From positions 18,087,513-18,151,512 of the forward strand of contig CAIIXF020000004.1 of the NCBI GenBank assembly GCA_903813345.2: DNA of 64,000 nucleotides. Direction: 5' to 3'. Position numbers and translations under genes: made by a program. Position 1 is the first letter of the stretch, and each line of letters starts with the position of its first letter. Shown here piece after piece: positions 12,474 to 27,400 of this stretch. The DNA is from Owenia fusiformis. Taxonomy: Eukaryota; Annelida; Polychaeta; Sabellida; Oweniidae. The notes beneath the pieces were generated by a model that had not been told where the DNA came from, did no database searches, and saw only the letters and a program-made list of their open reading frames with translations.

Positions 12474-15400
12474 GTTAGTCTCAAAACCTTTCATTTTGAA
12501 ATCAAAAGTATCTCCACATTTTTATTCCTTTTGATTTCCAATTTCAATAACCAGTTTTATTAGCGAAATATACCTATTTCTACAATGTATATATTAAATA
12601 TATGATATATGGGGTGACCAACTCGGATTGAGAAAATGTCCATATACATAAATATCCCGAATTAGGGATGCCAACGGCCAGTGGCCGCATTGATAAATGC
12701 AGTTGATGGTATTTTACTGTTTTATCACCTATAAAATGAGGAATTAGGACGTACACGATATTTAACAAATATAATCACATTTCATTGGATGCCTAAATTT
12801 TTAATTAAAATTATTATAGGTGAGATAAATATTTAACACTGCACAATACTTTCTATAAGTCTATTATTAATTATATTGTACAAACATTAATATATATTAA
12901 TACTGTAAAAATGTAAAGCTGATGATTCCAAAAGTACAAAGTAGCCCAAGAGTATCGTTAACAAGGTACAAAAATATGAAAAAATCAAGTAAATGTTATT
13001 TAAGTACTTTCAAGATAGCATGTCAAAAGATCCCATACCGGAGCAACATTATGTATAACCAATATCAATGTAAAAGTCACTTATTAATCCATTTCGAAGC
13101 AAAAATACTTTTTCATATTCATATTCTAACAATATCACACCCAATGAATTTTGAGAATACCTGGTACAAACACTATAGAGGCCTCATCGCAGAGCTTCGG
13201 TGTGGGAATTTTTGACATGCAATTTTGAATTTCTTAGTTCTCAAATAATGTTTACGTGATCTTTTTTATATTTCACAACTTGTTAATAATACTCTTTGGT
13301 TACTTTCTACAAATTTACAGTGAATTTGGTTCATCAGTTGCTGAAAAATTATTTTTCAAAAAGTCTATCATTTTAGGGACACCCGATATATAAGGTTTAA
13401 AACAATACTAACATTGTATTGAAATAAGATGAGTAATAAAAAACGACCCCCCCCCACTTCCGCCTTGCGACTTAGTATTTTTGAAACATGTTGCATACAT
13501 TAGAATTACAGTTATAAGGGGAAGGATGACTGAATGAGATGGGTACTTACTTAATTGTCCTTTATCGATCCTATGCAGACTGTGGTCCCTTAGTAACTGC
13601 AAAGAATCAATAGATGGTGAACATGTGACTTGTGAACATTTGGAATATGACATGATATTGACATATTGCTGTAATGTACTGTAAATATAGTAATTGTGAT
13701 TAGATAAATGAATCAACTGTCAATATGTTGTATATCAAGCTATTATCATCATTTAGAAATATCAAGAAAAGTTGATAGATATTTGACAACAAAAATATCG
13801 AAAGTCAAATATTGGAAGTTCGTGGACGAATTTAAAAATCAAAAAATTGTAAAAAATCATTCAACATGTAAAGATAACATTTACAAGAATTCTAATAAAA
13901 ATGAGCATTTTTGTGGAATGGTACTTTAATTAATCCTCGAAAATATCTTGTATGGTATTGAGGTATATTATTTGTGTTTCCTCCATCTATACTGTGTGTC
14001 TGCCATGGTTTAGCTTAAAATTGACAAAGCGTCTGCACATTCGCTAGACACAATCGGTTCAATTCTTACCTGAGTTAAGTCTTTTAGAAAAATGAGGGAA
14101 ATCAAAGTAAAACATACATTTAATCAATCGGTTGAAACAATAAGCCACAGTTTGTTGAGGAAGCACTTAAGTGTATTTTGTAGCACGACGAATAAGCGAT
14201 TATAGATTTCCTTAAGTCTATCTTTACATTTCCAAGATCTCTCTTACTGTAGTTATATCTTTGCTATTGTCTCTGAAGATCCATATCTCAATGGAATACT
14301 GCCACTGACGTGTGTCATGTAGTATTGACGTGATGGGATGTGCGGTTTGGTCTGACCTAGCAATTGTCAATGTCAAGTGGGGAATCAAAAAGATGGAACA
14401 GCCACGTACTGCGACTTGCGTTATTGAACGTACCATTATACAATATTGGTAAATCTAAACTAATTTGGAGGGCATGCTATGATTTTGGGTAAATTATTGC
14501 TTTGGATAAATTACACAAGAGCGGGTATGTCCCTTTTAGTGATGAAAATACATATACTCGACCTGTAATAGTACGCTTTTTGCTGTTCAAAAGCTTAGCA
14601 TGAACATACACAAATTCAAAATCAAAAATTCAAACACAAAAAGTGTAGTTTTGTCAACTTTTGTCCTTAATATACCAATTTAAACAAAGGAATCAGAAGT
14701 ATCATCACCTTTGTATCAAACTTCAAGTACTGTTGAAGAAAGATGGTGCTGGATTTTTTGCATGACTTTTTTCTCTTTTTAAATAAAGTGATTATTGCTG
14801 TACAATGGCGATAAATCAAACTTGATTTCGAGCTGACGGTATGTTAAGATTTGATATAAGCTTATTCCATTCAGTTATTGTTTTTGATATGCAAGATCTA
14901 TTTGAAAAAGAGGATTTATTTGGAATTGTGTAGCTCAGTCTAGCAAGATTTCGTGTTATTATGATAACTATATGTACTCTTAGTTATTAATCACTGGATA
15001 CGTTTATCATGGACTTGTACCAGTGCGTGTATGTATCAATACATACATCATGTTATAACTCTCACGGTGCCCATGTCAATCTGCGCGCCTACTTAAGCAC
15101 GCAGTTTGTTCCGATCACAAACTGCGTGCCCAACAACATTGCATCATTCAAGTTGGAGTCTGTATTTTGAAACGTAATTTTAAGGCATTTATACTGCATT
15201 GTTTTCTTGTTTAATGCGTTCATTCTGTGGTGAATATATGAATCTTGCAAAAACTAGCAAAAACTATGTGCAAATGAATCTAAGTTTTAAAACATAAGCA
15301 GATTAATGGCATTTTCGTCACCGATATAACGGGAATTTATGCATAAATCGATCTAGCACATTAAACATGAATGAAAAATACTTCAGGCTTGTTTTATATT

Positions 15401-18400
15401 TAAATAATTACCCAGTTATCATGTACAATTCGATTTAAAGTTAAAACAGTTAATCGGGAGATTAAAATGAAATAAAGCACAAACCGCGCGCCTATTTTAG
15501 CCAGAAATTACCAACTGCACGCATACACTATCTAAACTACATACATGTATACGTACTTATCATTGGAATTTCTACAGAGGCATATGTAGGTGCTTTGAAA
15601 TTACTGCTATATCGTCAGACTTTATGAGATTTGCATATTGAAAGTCAAAGTTTATCATAGAAGTAACAATTTACTCAAGTTACTGTAACAGTTGGAAAAG
15701 AAAAAAACTTTTACTTCAAGATTGAAATAAGAGTAAGGAATTTCATGAATGGATGGCTGGGCATATTATCTTCGTATCTGGCAAGTTTTGCGGACTTCTT
15801 CTTGTAAAGGGAAAGGGAGTATTGCTTACGTTTTCTGAAAATACAAGCTTGGATAGACACACAGTTTGGAAATATTAGGAGCGCAGTTTGGGAAATACAT
15901 GTGAATATAGGCGTGCAGTTTTGAGGAAAAATGTTTAAATCACGTCCATGGCGTATTATCGTTTTGAACACAAAATTTGCTGCTTTAATCAGATGGAGTG
16001 ATCCTATATATTCTAGCATACACAGATACAGTGGCTGAATGAAAGCCAAATGACGATAAAAAGACATAAAATTAAAATATAACTTAACACTGTAAATTTT
16101 GAACGAAGAAGCTACTTAAGTCCCTTATATTGAGATAACTAGGTTTACATCGGGAACAACATTGAGAACTCTTCACAGAATGGTACCATCTTAAGAACAA
16201 GACTAACCTTGTATTATTCGTATTTTGGCTTTTTTGGGAGTCTTGTCCTCCCCGTCTTCCATTTTGAAATATGCGCGCAGTTTGTCAGAGTTTCAAACTG
16301 CGTGCCTAGTAAGCGCGCAGATTGGCATGGGCACCGTGACTCTCGGAACGGCCATTATAACATAAGGATTATTAACATAAGGAAATCATTGGGAAAACAA
16401 TTATTCCATTATAAGTTATTGTAGTTAAAGGAGACGATTATTAAAACCGATATCTAAACAATGAAATAATTAGAGGTTATGTCACTATCGTGGCATATAT
16501 GCCCGAGGTCTCAGTGATATATGGCCCGACCTTGGGAGGGACATTGATCTCTGAGAACCGAGGGCATATGTGCCACGATAGTGACATAAACGATTTATAA
16601 CATACCTTTGGTGATGCAGACTGGTCAGAGAGTACCGTTTTCTTATAGAATTGACAAACAAATGGTTTGAAAATGATTGAAATGAGTTTAGAAAAATTGC
16701 TCGCGCAGTTTTATATTCGATTGATTGGTTATGACGTCAGCGCCTTGACCAATCAGAAAGTTAGCGGGCGCGGGCTTTTCAAAACTTATATTGGCCCGCT
16801 GTCTTGTGTACACTTTGCACTAACATCATCATAGGTATGTTATAAAATACAATATTGAATTTCGATTGAAAGTTGTTGACTTTTCGTCTGTGGAGTGAAA
16901 TAACTCCGGCACGCATTGTTCCAATAGAGCCTCAATTAGATATTGTTTTTTAGTTATAAGTAGGACTTGATTTTTGAACACTATGGACCAGTTCTCACAA
17001 GAGTTGCCTGTTGTTGCATGTGGTATTTAAAGGATATCCTACGATTTTGAGGAATATTATTTTTATCTACGAGGTGATATTGATATCTGCACGAGAGAGC
17101 CAAGCGAACAAGTGCATATATCAATATCACCGAGTAGATTAGAATGATATTCTGAAAAAAATCATACAATGTTCTTATTATCCTACACTTACATGGAGTG
17201 TACTAAATGTATATCATTGCAAAATGAATTTCATGGCAAATAGAGTCAATTTGGCGGGAAATCAACAAGCGGAGTATATCGTCACAATATCCTCCGCATA
17301 TTGGGTTTTCCGGAGTAGGTATATCGTGGCGATATTCTCCGGTTATTCACTTTGGCAAAAGATGTCAAATGTATTCTTTAATGTTATTATACATTTAGCA
17401 CACTAAGTGTAGGATAAAACATCACATCTCTTTTAATTGCACTGAAGAACAACTATTAAAGAAGGACATCTGTTACTGTATACTAAGAAGGTCAAATCCT
17501 TTCTCACGCCTCCTAGACTTCCAACAACGCGAACATAGGTTCTCACCTCGTAAACTACGTTCCTTGCACTCGAACCACGATTCTCACGTCGCGAACGTGA
17601 AATATTTAGTCGCGCACCACCATTTCCTCGCTCCCGAACATATTTCTCTATGCCGGGTATTTGGGATTCCAACAAGAGTCTTTTTGAAATTTACATTGAC
17701 CCGTATACATGTACACATAATCTATTTCAATGGAGTCATAAACTCTCCGCAGCCAATAAAAAGCCATGTTTTTGTTTCATTACCCAGCCCTTTCACTAAA
17801 AATACCAATTCGTGTGATCACAAGTAATGTCTATGTTTTGTGTTTACTGGAGCTTGGAGATACTGTTTTCTCATATGACTAACAAAGATACAGCCATCTT
17901 TACCCCATGCAAGATATTGCCATCTTTTATCCTAAAAAGTCACACGTGCAAGATGACATTTACTTGTGACATCACTGGTTTATAAACATCAACAACATGG
18001 CAACAAGTACACCGTTGCTATGCGTATCCCTGCTCATTCTACAAAACTTAGCTGTCACGTCATAACAATGTAGCTTTGTTGCCACGCGTATCCATGTATT
18101 TTCTACAATATTGTTATGACGTCATAACAATTGATAAATGAAGTTCCATTAATTTTTAGCTATTTTTCACTCAGTTTTATTATAAAAAGGTGAAAATGTG
18201 GCATAATACAGAGTCATATGAGGAAAACTTACTTATACTCGTTCCTGTGCAAATGGTCCATTCTTGACTCGCTTTGATAATGTTTCTTTATCTCGTCTGC
18301 GACTCGATAAAGAAGAATTATCAAAGCTCATCAAGAATGGACGATCTTGTACAGGTACTCATATAAAAACCTCTTCCGAAATTCAAATAAAAACACTAAG

Positions 18401-21400
18401 TTGGAATTTTAGTAATGCGTAATAATACAAATAAAATTACGGACCTTTTTGACCAATCTCTGTTCGTGAGTGGCGAAATATGTTCGGGAAAGAGGAAATG
18501 GTGGTGCGCAAGGAACGTAGTTCGCGAGGTCAGAACTGATGTTCGCGTTGATGGAAGTCTAGGAGGTCTGTTTCTGTATTGTTCTAAAGATGGACAATAA
18601 TTTTCTTTATTGTACGTATACTAAAAAGTATAAAAGTACAGGCATGTCCCTTATTGTACTAAAAAAGGACAACTTTATTCCGTATTGTACTAAAAAGGAC
18701 AACAATTTTCCTCATTGCACTAAAATGGTCAATATTTTTTATTTCGCTAAAAAATGACAACAGCATCATAAACCAAGGTAGGCTTAAACTAAATAAGACA
18801 ACAATTTTTCTTATTGCACCAAATAATTATGTTCCTTATGGCACTAAAAGGACAACAATTTTCTTCGTTGGACATCAATTTTTATGGCACTAAAAGGACA
18901 ACATAATATGTCCTCATGACTAAAAATTGGCAACAATTTTCCTTATTGCATTAAAAGATAACAATTTTCCTTATTGCATTAAAGATGACAACTATTTTCC
19001 TTATTGCGCTAAAACACAACAATTAATGTTCTTTATGGAAAAGGACAACAATTTTCTTCGTGGGACATCATATTTGGCACTAAAAGGACAACATATGTCC
19101 TCATGACTAAAAATTGGCAACAATTTTCCTTATTGCATTAAAAGATGACAACAATTTTCCTTATTGCATTAAAAGATGACAACTATTTTCCTTATTGCAC
19201 TAAAAGTATAACAATTAAAGTTCCTTATGGCACTAAAAGGACAACAATTTTCTTCGTTGGACATCATTATTTTGGCACTAAAAGGACAACATATGTCCTC
19301 ATGACTAAAAAAGATGGCAACAAGTTTCCTAATTGCACTAAAAGGGACAGCAATTACAACACTTTTCGTTATTAGACTAAAATGGGCAGGACCCGTGGCG
19401 ACGGGCCTGACCACACGTTCCTCTAGCCTGACCAGCGTTTCATCTGCATTTCAGGTGTATCTGCCTATAAACATCTCGGTTGTTACCCATCTACTGTTCA
19501 AAGTCATGACGCCACACGTTCCAATGCAAACATGACAGTAGACACTGGAGTTGAAGAATGTCGAGACCGTGGCTACCCATTTGCGGGATTACAAGGGGCG
19601 AAGTCCTACTGCTCCGACATCTACAACATTTCAGCGACACGTGGACTTGATTCAGGTAAATAGTAAATACCTACCAGTAACCTGGCTCATTCAGCGAAAT
19701 AATTGAGAACTCAACCCCTTAGATCAGGGCCCACATCTTCATCTGTAGCATTTTAGTCATTTTGGATCGGATTTCCCAAAATACTAGAGATATTGACGTT
19801 TTCACGTCTTGGCTTTTTATAACTTTTAGTCTAGAACCTTTTTTGTTTTCAGAATGCGGTACAAAATGTCCAGGCAGCGGGCCGGGTAGCAATGCCACGT
19901 GTGGAGGCACTACACACATCGACCTTTACTACACGGTTACCGGAGGTAAGGTTGAATAGAGCGTCTAAGTCTGGGTGATAGCCTTGGTAGGGGTGCGGTT
20001 CTTAGTGTTGGTAAGGTTACAAAGCTTGGTGGGCTGCGAGTCTAGGTCCACATAATGTACTGTTCTAAGTCCAGGAATGGTACAAGCCTTAGTCTGTATT
20101 GAGCGTGGTTCTAAGTCCGGGTTGGTCCGGATCTAAGTCCGGGTAGGGTGATAGCCTTAGTCTGGATTGAGCGTGGTTCTAAGTCCGGGTTGGTTCGGAT
20201 CTAAGTCCGGCTGGGATGCTAGCCGCAGTCTGGATGTAGTGTGGTTCTAAGTCCGGGTTGGTCCGGATCTAAGTCCGGGTAGGGTAATAGCCTTAGTCTG
20301 GATTGAGCGTGGTTCTAAGCCTGGGTATGGTGCGAGTCTAGGTTCGTGCAGTGTGTGGTCCTAGCCTTAGTCTGGTTTTGGCGTGGCTCCGAGTCCGGAG
20401 CTAGAGGGTGGGCACCTGCCGATTATGGTGGTTCTAAGTCCGTGCAAAGTGCTGTCTTAATTTTTGCATGGTAAGCCCATGTTCGGGCAGAATGCGGTTA
20501 AAATAAAACTGAAAGAAATATTTTATAACAAGCGCGGCCATCTTGTCTTTTCGCTAAAGCGGAAATAAGGCATGCTTTCAAAATGGAGAACGGGACGACG
20601 TCTATTTTAAATGAAAACGTTCAATATCTCATCAACAAGACAAGCCGTTACCATTTCAATTCTTGAAATATAAACAGACGGTTTTTAGAATATTACTTAA
20701 ATTTATTGAACGGCGGCCAAGGAAATACAATAGTTCACGGTGTTTCAGATGGAATTACTTCTAGCCAAGAATTGGTTAGAGACTTGAGTAAGAATATGGT
20801 AGCTGATCAAACATTTTTATAATTTTGAAGGTTTAAGAATCAGCATTGTTCAAAGTCTTTAGATTTGTAAATGATGGAATTATGTGAAAATTGTAACAGT
20901 GTTTTGAAACTTCCAGTGTAACTCTCTATCCCCTCTGTCTCTTTTTATTCCTATTTTCCAAGTCCTCAAAATACTTGCACGTGACATGTATACGTATGTT
21001 ATGTGTGGATATGTACTGATTACAAATGAGTGCATTGCCCACAGTGATACATTTTTCTCATATGACTAACAAAGATACAGCCATCTTTACATGCAAGATA
21101 TAGAGGTTATTATATGAGTACCTGTGCAAGATCGTTCATTCTTGATGAGCTTTGATAATTCTTCTTTATTGAGTCGAAGACGAGATAAAGAAACATTATC
21201 AACGCGAGTCAAGAATGGACGATATTGCACAGGTACGATTATAAGAAAGTTTTTCTCATATGACTCTAAATTATGCCATATTTTCACCTTTTTATGATAA
21301 AAATGAGTGAAAATCGCTTCAAATTAATGGAACTTCATCTTTCAATTGTTATTACGTCATAACAATGTTGTAGAATATACATGGCTACGCGTGGCAACAA

Positions 21401-24400
21401 AGTCCGATTGTTATGACGTCACAACTTATTTTGTAGAATGAGCATGGATACTCATAGTAACGGTGTATCCGTTGTCATGTTGATGATGTTTTTAAACCTG
21501 TGATGTCATAAGTAAATCTCATCTTGCACGTGTGACTTTTTAGGATGAAGGATGGCAATATCTTGCATGGGGTAAAGATGGCTGTATCTTTGTTAGTCAT
21601 ATGAGAAATTGCCATCTTTCATCCTAAAAAGTCACACGTGCAAGATGAGATTTACTTGTGACATCACTGGTTTATAAACTTCAACAACATGGCAACGAGT
21701 ACACCGTTGCTATGCGTATCCATGCTCATTCTACAAAACTTAGCTGTGACGCCATAACAATGTAGCTTTGTTGCCATGCGTATCCATGTAGTTTCTACAA
21801 TATTGGTATGACGTCATAACAATTGAAAAATGAAGTAGCTATTTTTCACTAAGTTTTATCATAAAAAGTTGAAAATATGGCATATTACAGAGTCATGTGA
21901 GAAAAACTTTCTTATACTCGTACCTGTGCAAGATCGTCCATTCTTGACTCGATAAAGAAGAATTATCAAAGCTCATCAAGAATGGACGATCTTGCACAGG
22001 TACTCATATAACAACCTCTATTTCTAGATTATGGTAATAGTTTCACCATTATATAGGTATAGTTCCATCACGTGTATCTACAGGAATATCAATAGTCATA
22101 TCAAATAGTCTCTACGGGAATGTCATCATAATAAATGGCTAAATCGTTAAAGCCGTTTATGAACCTGTGTTAGTCGTTGTGAATCTCATCAAATATTCCT
22201 AGTTTACCGAACAAATCCTACTTCCTTTTGTTCATAGTATACACAATGCCATCAAAAATCGACATCTGAAAGTATAACTAAGCAACCGCATAATATAATT
22301 GCCATTAAATGAAAAATATTGATGTGTATCCCTATTAAAACATTAGCTTGCTCAATATTGACAATCGAAAGGCCGTAATTAACTTGTGCAGGAAGATTTC
22401 AGATTAATGTTGTCTCGCGGATTCTCTATCATATAAAGTGAAGCAGTAGAGAGATCTTAGTATTAATGGATCAGAAGTTATATTTCATCAAGCATGATTA
22501 GTTTCTCTACTGCTAGGACGCCCGTGGAGAATTCCGTTTGATTAAAAGCAAACAACGGACGGTTTTTAATTAATTGATTGTATAGATAGCTAGTGTGGAC
22601 AATATCCTGTGCACATTTAATATACGTCCATCTTGCAATAAACACCTCTTATATCAAACGATAACATTATCAGCGTTTCAGTCTTAAACACTTTTTGTTT
22701 TTGCATAAAACAATTAAAATAGACCACTTGCGAGCCAATGGTAACCATAGTAAGAACGTTCTTCTTGATTAAAACTTAAAAACAATTCACTGAAAGAAGA
22801 ATTTCAGCTCTCATCAATTCATGTCACGCCTATTTTCCAAAGAAAATTAAAAGTTCTGATTTCAGAATAATTCTTCGATTGTTACATTAATTTTTCGATG
22901 GTTTCGAAAAGTGAAATTTTCCCTTTTTAATTCAAATAGATTTCTACATCTTAAATCTCAAATTGCTTGTGTACTTTGGATCAGATATCTCAATTCATTT
23001 TTCTTTAATTATGATCAATATTGTAATTCTAAAGGAAACAATGTCATTTTTGAAAAATGCTTTTGTCATTTAATATTTTCTATCTCTTTCGTTTCCTGTA
23101 ATTAAGTGTTCATAGTGATGTACGCGCTTGAGTCACATATAGCACAAGGTATGGTGGGGAAACGCTTCGATAGTTAATATCTTGCGTGTGAACCAACATC
23201 ATTACTTGTCATTTCACATCAAGATAAACAATGTGTAAGGAATATGCTAACGTCGATGGCGGTGTGGTATTTGGAAACTAATTTAGCCGGTGAACAAACG
23301 AAGGTTAAACAGTACGTCTGTCTTCTCCTAAGTTCTGGGGCTTTCCTTCTTATGGTGCATCAAACGCACAACAGACATAAAAATCACAAAAGACATTCGC
23401 TGATATTTTGCTTTTATTCCTTCATAATTTTTGAATGTTTTAAGTAGATTATGTTATTAATGTTGAATTATATATATCATCAGACGGAGACGTTACGTTT
23501 ATTCAGAGAAAGTAAAATTCGAAGCAAAATAGTCTAGCTAAGGATGGTTATTGACGTTTTTAAGTAATCCCCGAGGCCTCTGCTTAATTCAGTAGTATTT
23601 TGTAAAGTGCTGTATATTGTGCTAACACACGAACATCCAATAATATGTCACTAACAGCATTGTAATTACAAAATGTATTTTCAATATCAAGCGATAACCA
23701 AGTTAGTAGGCATAGAATACAATTTAGAGGTCGCAACGGTACTGAAAACCAGTACCGGTAACCGTCACGCCAATAATCGTACCGTTACCGAAATACCGGT
23801 AAAAATATGTAAGATAAAATGCCAATGCGCTGCCACCCCCACTTTGTTCCTAACTCTCTCCATAGCTTCTTAAGTCTATATGCATACATGGTGCAAGACC
23901 GATTTGAACCCATACCGGTGAACTTCACGAAATAGTATGTAACTATCTTACGAATCAAGACTATTTTTCGTTTTAAATTAAATGTATTACACATTTCAAA
24001 CCATTTCTCAACTGTATTGATAATATAATATATATATAATATGATGAGTTATTCCGTCCCCACGTTATAGCAACCCTCCTACATCCGACTTACAAAAAGA
24101 TGATAAGGGCTCTAATTGCCAACGTATGTTAATATATATTTCGTTTATATTTAGATTTAAAAATTAAAACTTACGAAAGGCACGGGAGTTCAGATTCTTT
24201 TATTTATTTGTTTGCTAAAACACTTTAGCAGAGAGCTTACTTTATTTTATTCACAATTAAAAGCTCAGATACTATCACAAAATATTAAAGTTACAAATAT
24301 AATACGAAATGTAGGTTATATTAATTCAACTTATTGTCAATGCCTTGTTCGTAAATGACTATTACAAACATAATTCAGTTTCTGGATCTGACGTTGACAC

Positions 24401-27400
24401 TACAACTACACCTGAACTGCCAAACATAACTACAACCAAATCTGAGCCTGAGAATGAAGCTACTACACCCTTACTGCCAAACATGGACAGCACACCTGAA
24501 ATGCCAAACATGGACATCTAAATGTCTATGTAAATGTACGCATCGTGAAAGTGGAAATAAAACGAAATCATAATTAAAAAACGACGTGTCTTTTATTTCG
24601 CCGGGGATTATCGTCGGTTAACCGGTTAATAATTTCAATACCGGTAAATGCTCAATTCCGTACCGAAACCGTATAACCGGAATTACCGTCAGCCTCTAAT
24701 ACAATTGTTATGTACGGTCGCTTTCGGATACAGAGTTTATCCCTCGGGAAATATGTGTATCCCTCGGTCCCCGTGGTCCCTCGGGAGATACACATATTTC
24801 CCTTGGGATAAACCTTGTATCCAAAACCTCCCAGTACATTAACCCTTATTGAGGTTTCGATAAGTAAAGGGAAACCATATGTCGAGATTACATTCTATAC
24901 TCTTATAGTTTTATGTGTTTGCTGTGTCTACAGAGATCTAGTTGGAAAATTGTTCATCAAGTATAGCTACGAAAATATATCTTCTACTTTAGTTTGTTGA
25001 AGTAGTAGAGGGGGTCCAGGGTTTTTCGGCAATACTAGTTCTGCGAATAGTAAATACTAGAATTGCTCACTCGAAACTCAGATTTACTTCGAGTTGATAA
25101 TATTGTCCCTTGAGTCCGTGATCTGCCTTATAAGTCCGAGGGTACCTTTGCGCAACTTTCGAACTTTTGGCTGCACGTTTTGTGCAGTGTGTACTCGCTT
25201 ACCAGTTTAATATTCAACCATGATAACTTCCACTTCAACACATTTTGTCGACTTTAGAAACGTAAATAATGTATGTTAAGACTGCTTACGGCTGTGAACC
25301 GGTACTTTAACTTCATTACAATACAATTATTTCTTCCAGTTGGGAAATTCTACATATGATATACCGTATTTTGTTCGACGCTGGTATAATAACTAGTGTT
25401 TCAATGAAAATATGAATTATTATAGTTGTCTTATATTGTTAAAACCACCCAAGCGTTGTTTACGAGGCATGAATCAAATTACTTGACGTAGTTGTGAAAG
25501 AGTTATCAGGTACAAAAGCAAAATATATTTACAATAATCGTTGTTTTTGGTTGGTTTTTATGATGTGGAGAATTAATCTTGAAAGGAGTCACTTAATAGA
25601 ATGAATAACTAGTTTAATAATTCATAATGTGCGTTCTATATTTTTTATTACAATTATTCGAATTGATCGTTTTTATAGTTATCTACTCGTTGACAAGGCG
25701 TTGCTACTAGAACCTGAAACAATTTTGACAATGGAATAAGATTCAATCTCGTCATTGTAGATATCATGCTCATCTCCCTGCTTATGAGTCAACTACACTG
25801 TAAAATACATCAAATAAAACCGAACACTAGATTTTCGATAGAAAACATTCCTTAGATTTTTAGGTGATATGTTTCTATCCTTCTTTTCGTGTTTTAATCC
25901 GACCTTCCTTCTGCTCTCACTCTGAATTCTTCATTTTCAGCCCCTATAGACACAGACAACGATGGCGTCAACCTGAGACCAACAGACCTTAATTGGGAAC
26001 GTGCTAGAAGGGAGTGTGTCAAGCAGGACAACGATCTTCTTGTTTTCACTGGCTCAAATACAACGCAAATTGAAACTGCCCTGAATACCACTCTTGGACT
26101 GCTTGATTCTGTTGGATTTCCGTATGTCGACCTTTTCAAATTAGAAGGCAGTGGGGGATCTGGGGGGGGGGGGCATGGGGTCCTCCTCCCCTATTGTGGG
26201 TTCGGAAATTAGGCCAATTTATCAAAAAATGGACCTTAATTTTCCAATTTTTTTATTAATTCTGTGCTGGACCGTAACCATCATAGTTTCTAATTTTGAA
26301 AATATGAAATAGCTATTTCTCAAGACCTGGTTGTTGAAAATACACGCATGTGCTATAGAAAAATGTTTCCTTGGACGTTTTTAAAAGGTCAGTAACCCGT
26401 TGACTCATCTTATACTAAACCTAATAAGTGGAAACCGAGCGTTCCACTGACACATGTTTCACCGTAAGTATGTTGTAGTTCACTATAACTTATAACTACA
26501 TTTGTACTTCCAGGGACGAGGAGGTGTGGATTGGAATATACCAACATGGTGACATATTTCACAGCACCAACGAATATCAGACATACATCCACTCGGGTAA
26601 GCATATATCAGAAGTCCATTTTTGGCATGCTATCCCTCATGTATGTTATATTTCCGGGATTATATTATACCATGGTCAGAGCAATATCATCCTTGAGATC
26701 TTCTCCACATCAAATCCCTCCTGGTGAATAATTACTTTTTATAGTTACTTACAGAACAGAATATAGTGTTTGGGTATACAGGTACCCTATGGTAATCGGT
26801 ATGGCGTTATAATGATTTCTCGTCGATCTTGGCCGTGTTAAACAACGGCAATTCAATGGATTTAATTACTCTCGCCAACAACGTACTTCTGGTCCAGTTG
26901 GACTCACTCTTTCTAATATTACCAGGGAAGTCACTCTTTCTAATATTACCAGGGAAGTCTCAGACGCTTCAAAATTGTTAGCTATTCGAGAAATGTTTGG
27001 AAAGTATATTGATAAACAGCTCATCAAAGAGTCGGTTCACTATATTTACATTATTCCTTGAGTAATATAATTCATATCGGCCCTTGGGACATTCGGCCCC
27101 CGGGCAGATATATTTGCATCGGGACTTTCCCAATATCCTTACTCTCACCCTTACCCTATTTATATTCTTCTGGTCTCATTTAGTCAAACCCTCGCTTGGT
27201 GACATCGTCGTTGATTGGTTCAGCATTTAGTTTTTTACTTTGCGAACTCTTGAATAGATAAATTGAATGCAGTCCAATGTTGAATTTATTGAATGTTGAA
27301 TGTGTCCAATTCCAGCCAATCAGAACACGCTATTTCGCGTTACTGCATTCCGATATATAATAACCAATAACGAACTCAAGGTCACTAGTTAAACGGTTGT

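Noticed and set aside
21111-22018. Palindrome considered as an assembly artefact
   Set aside because: The arms differ at many positions and a related copy exists at 17848-18365, so a simple artefact is unlikely.
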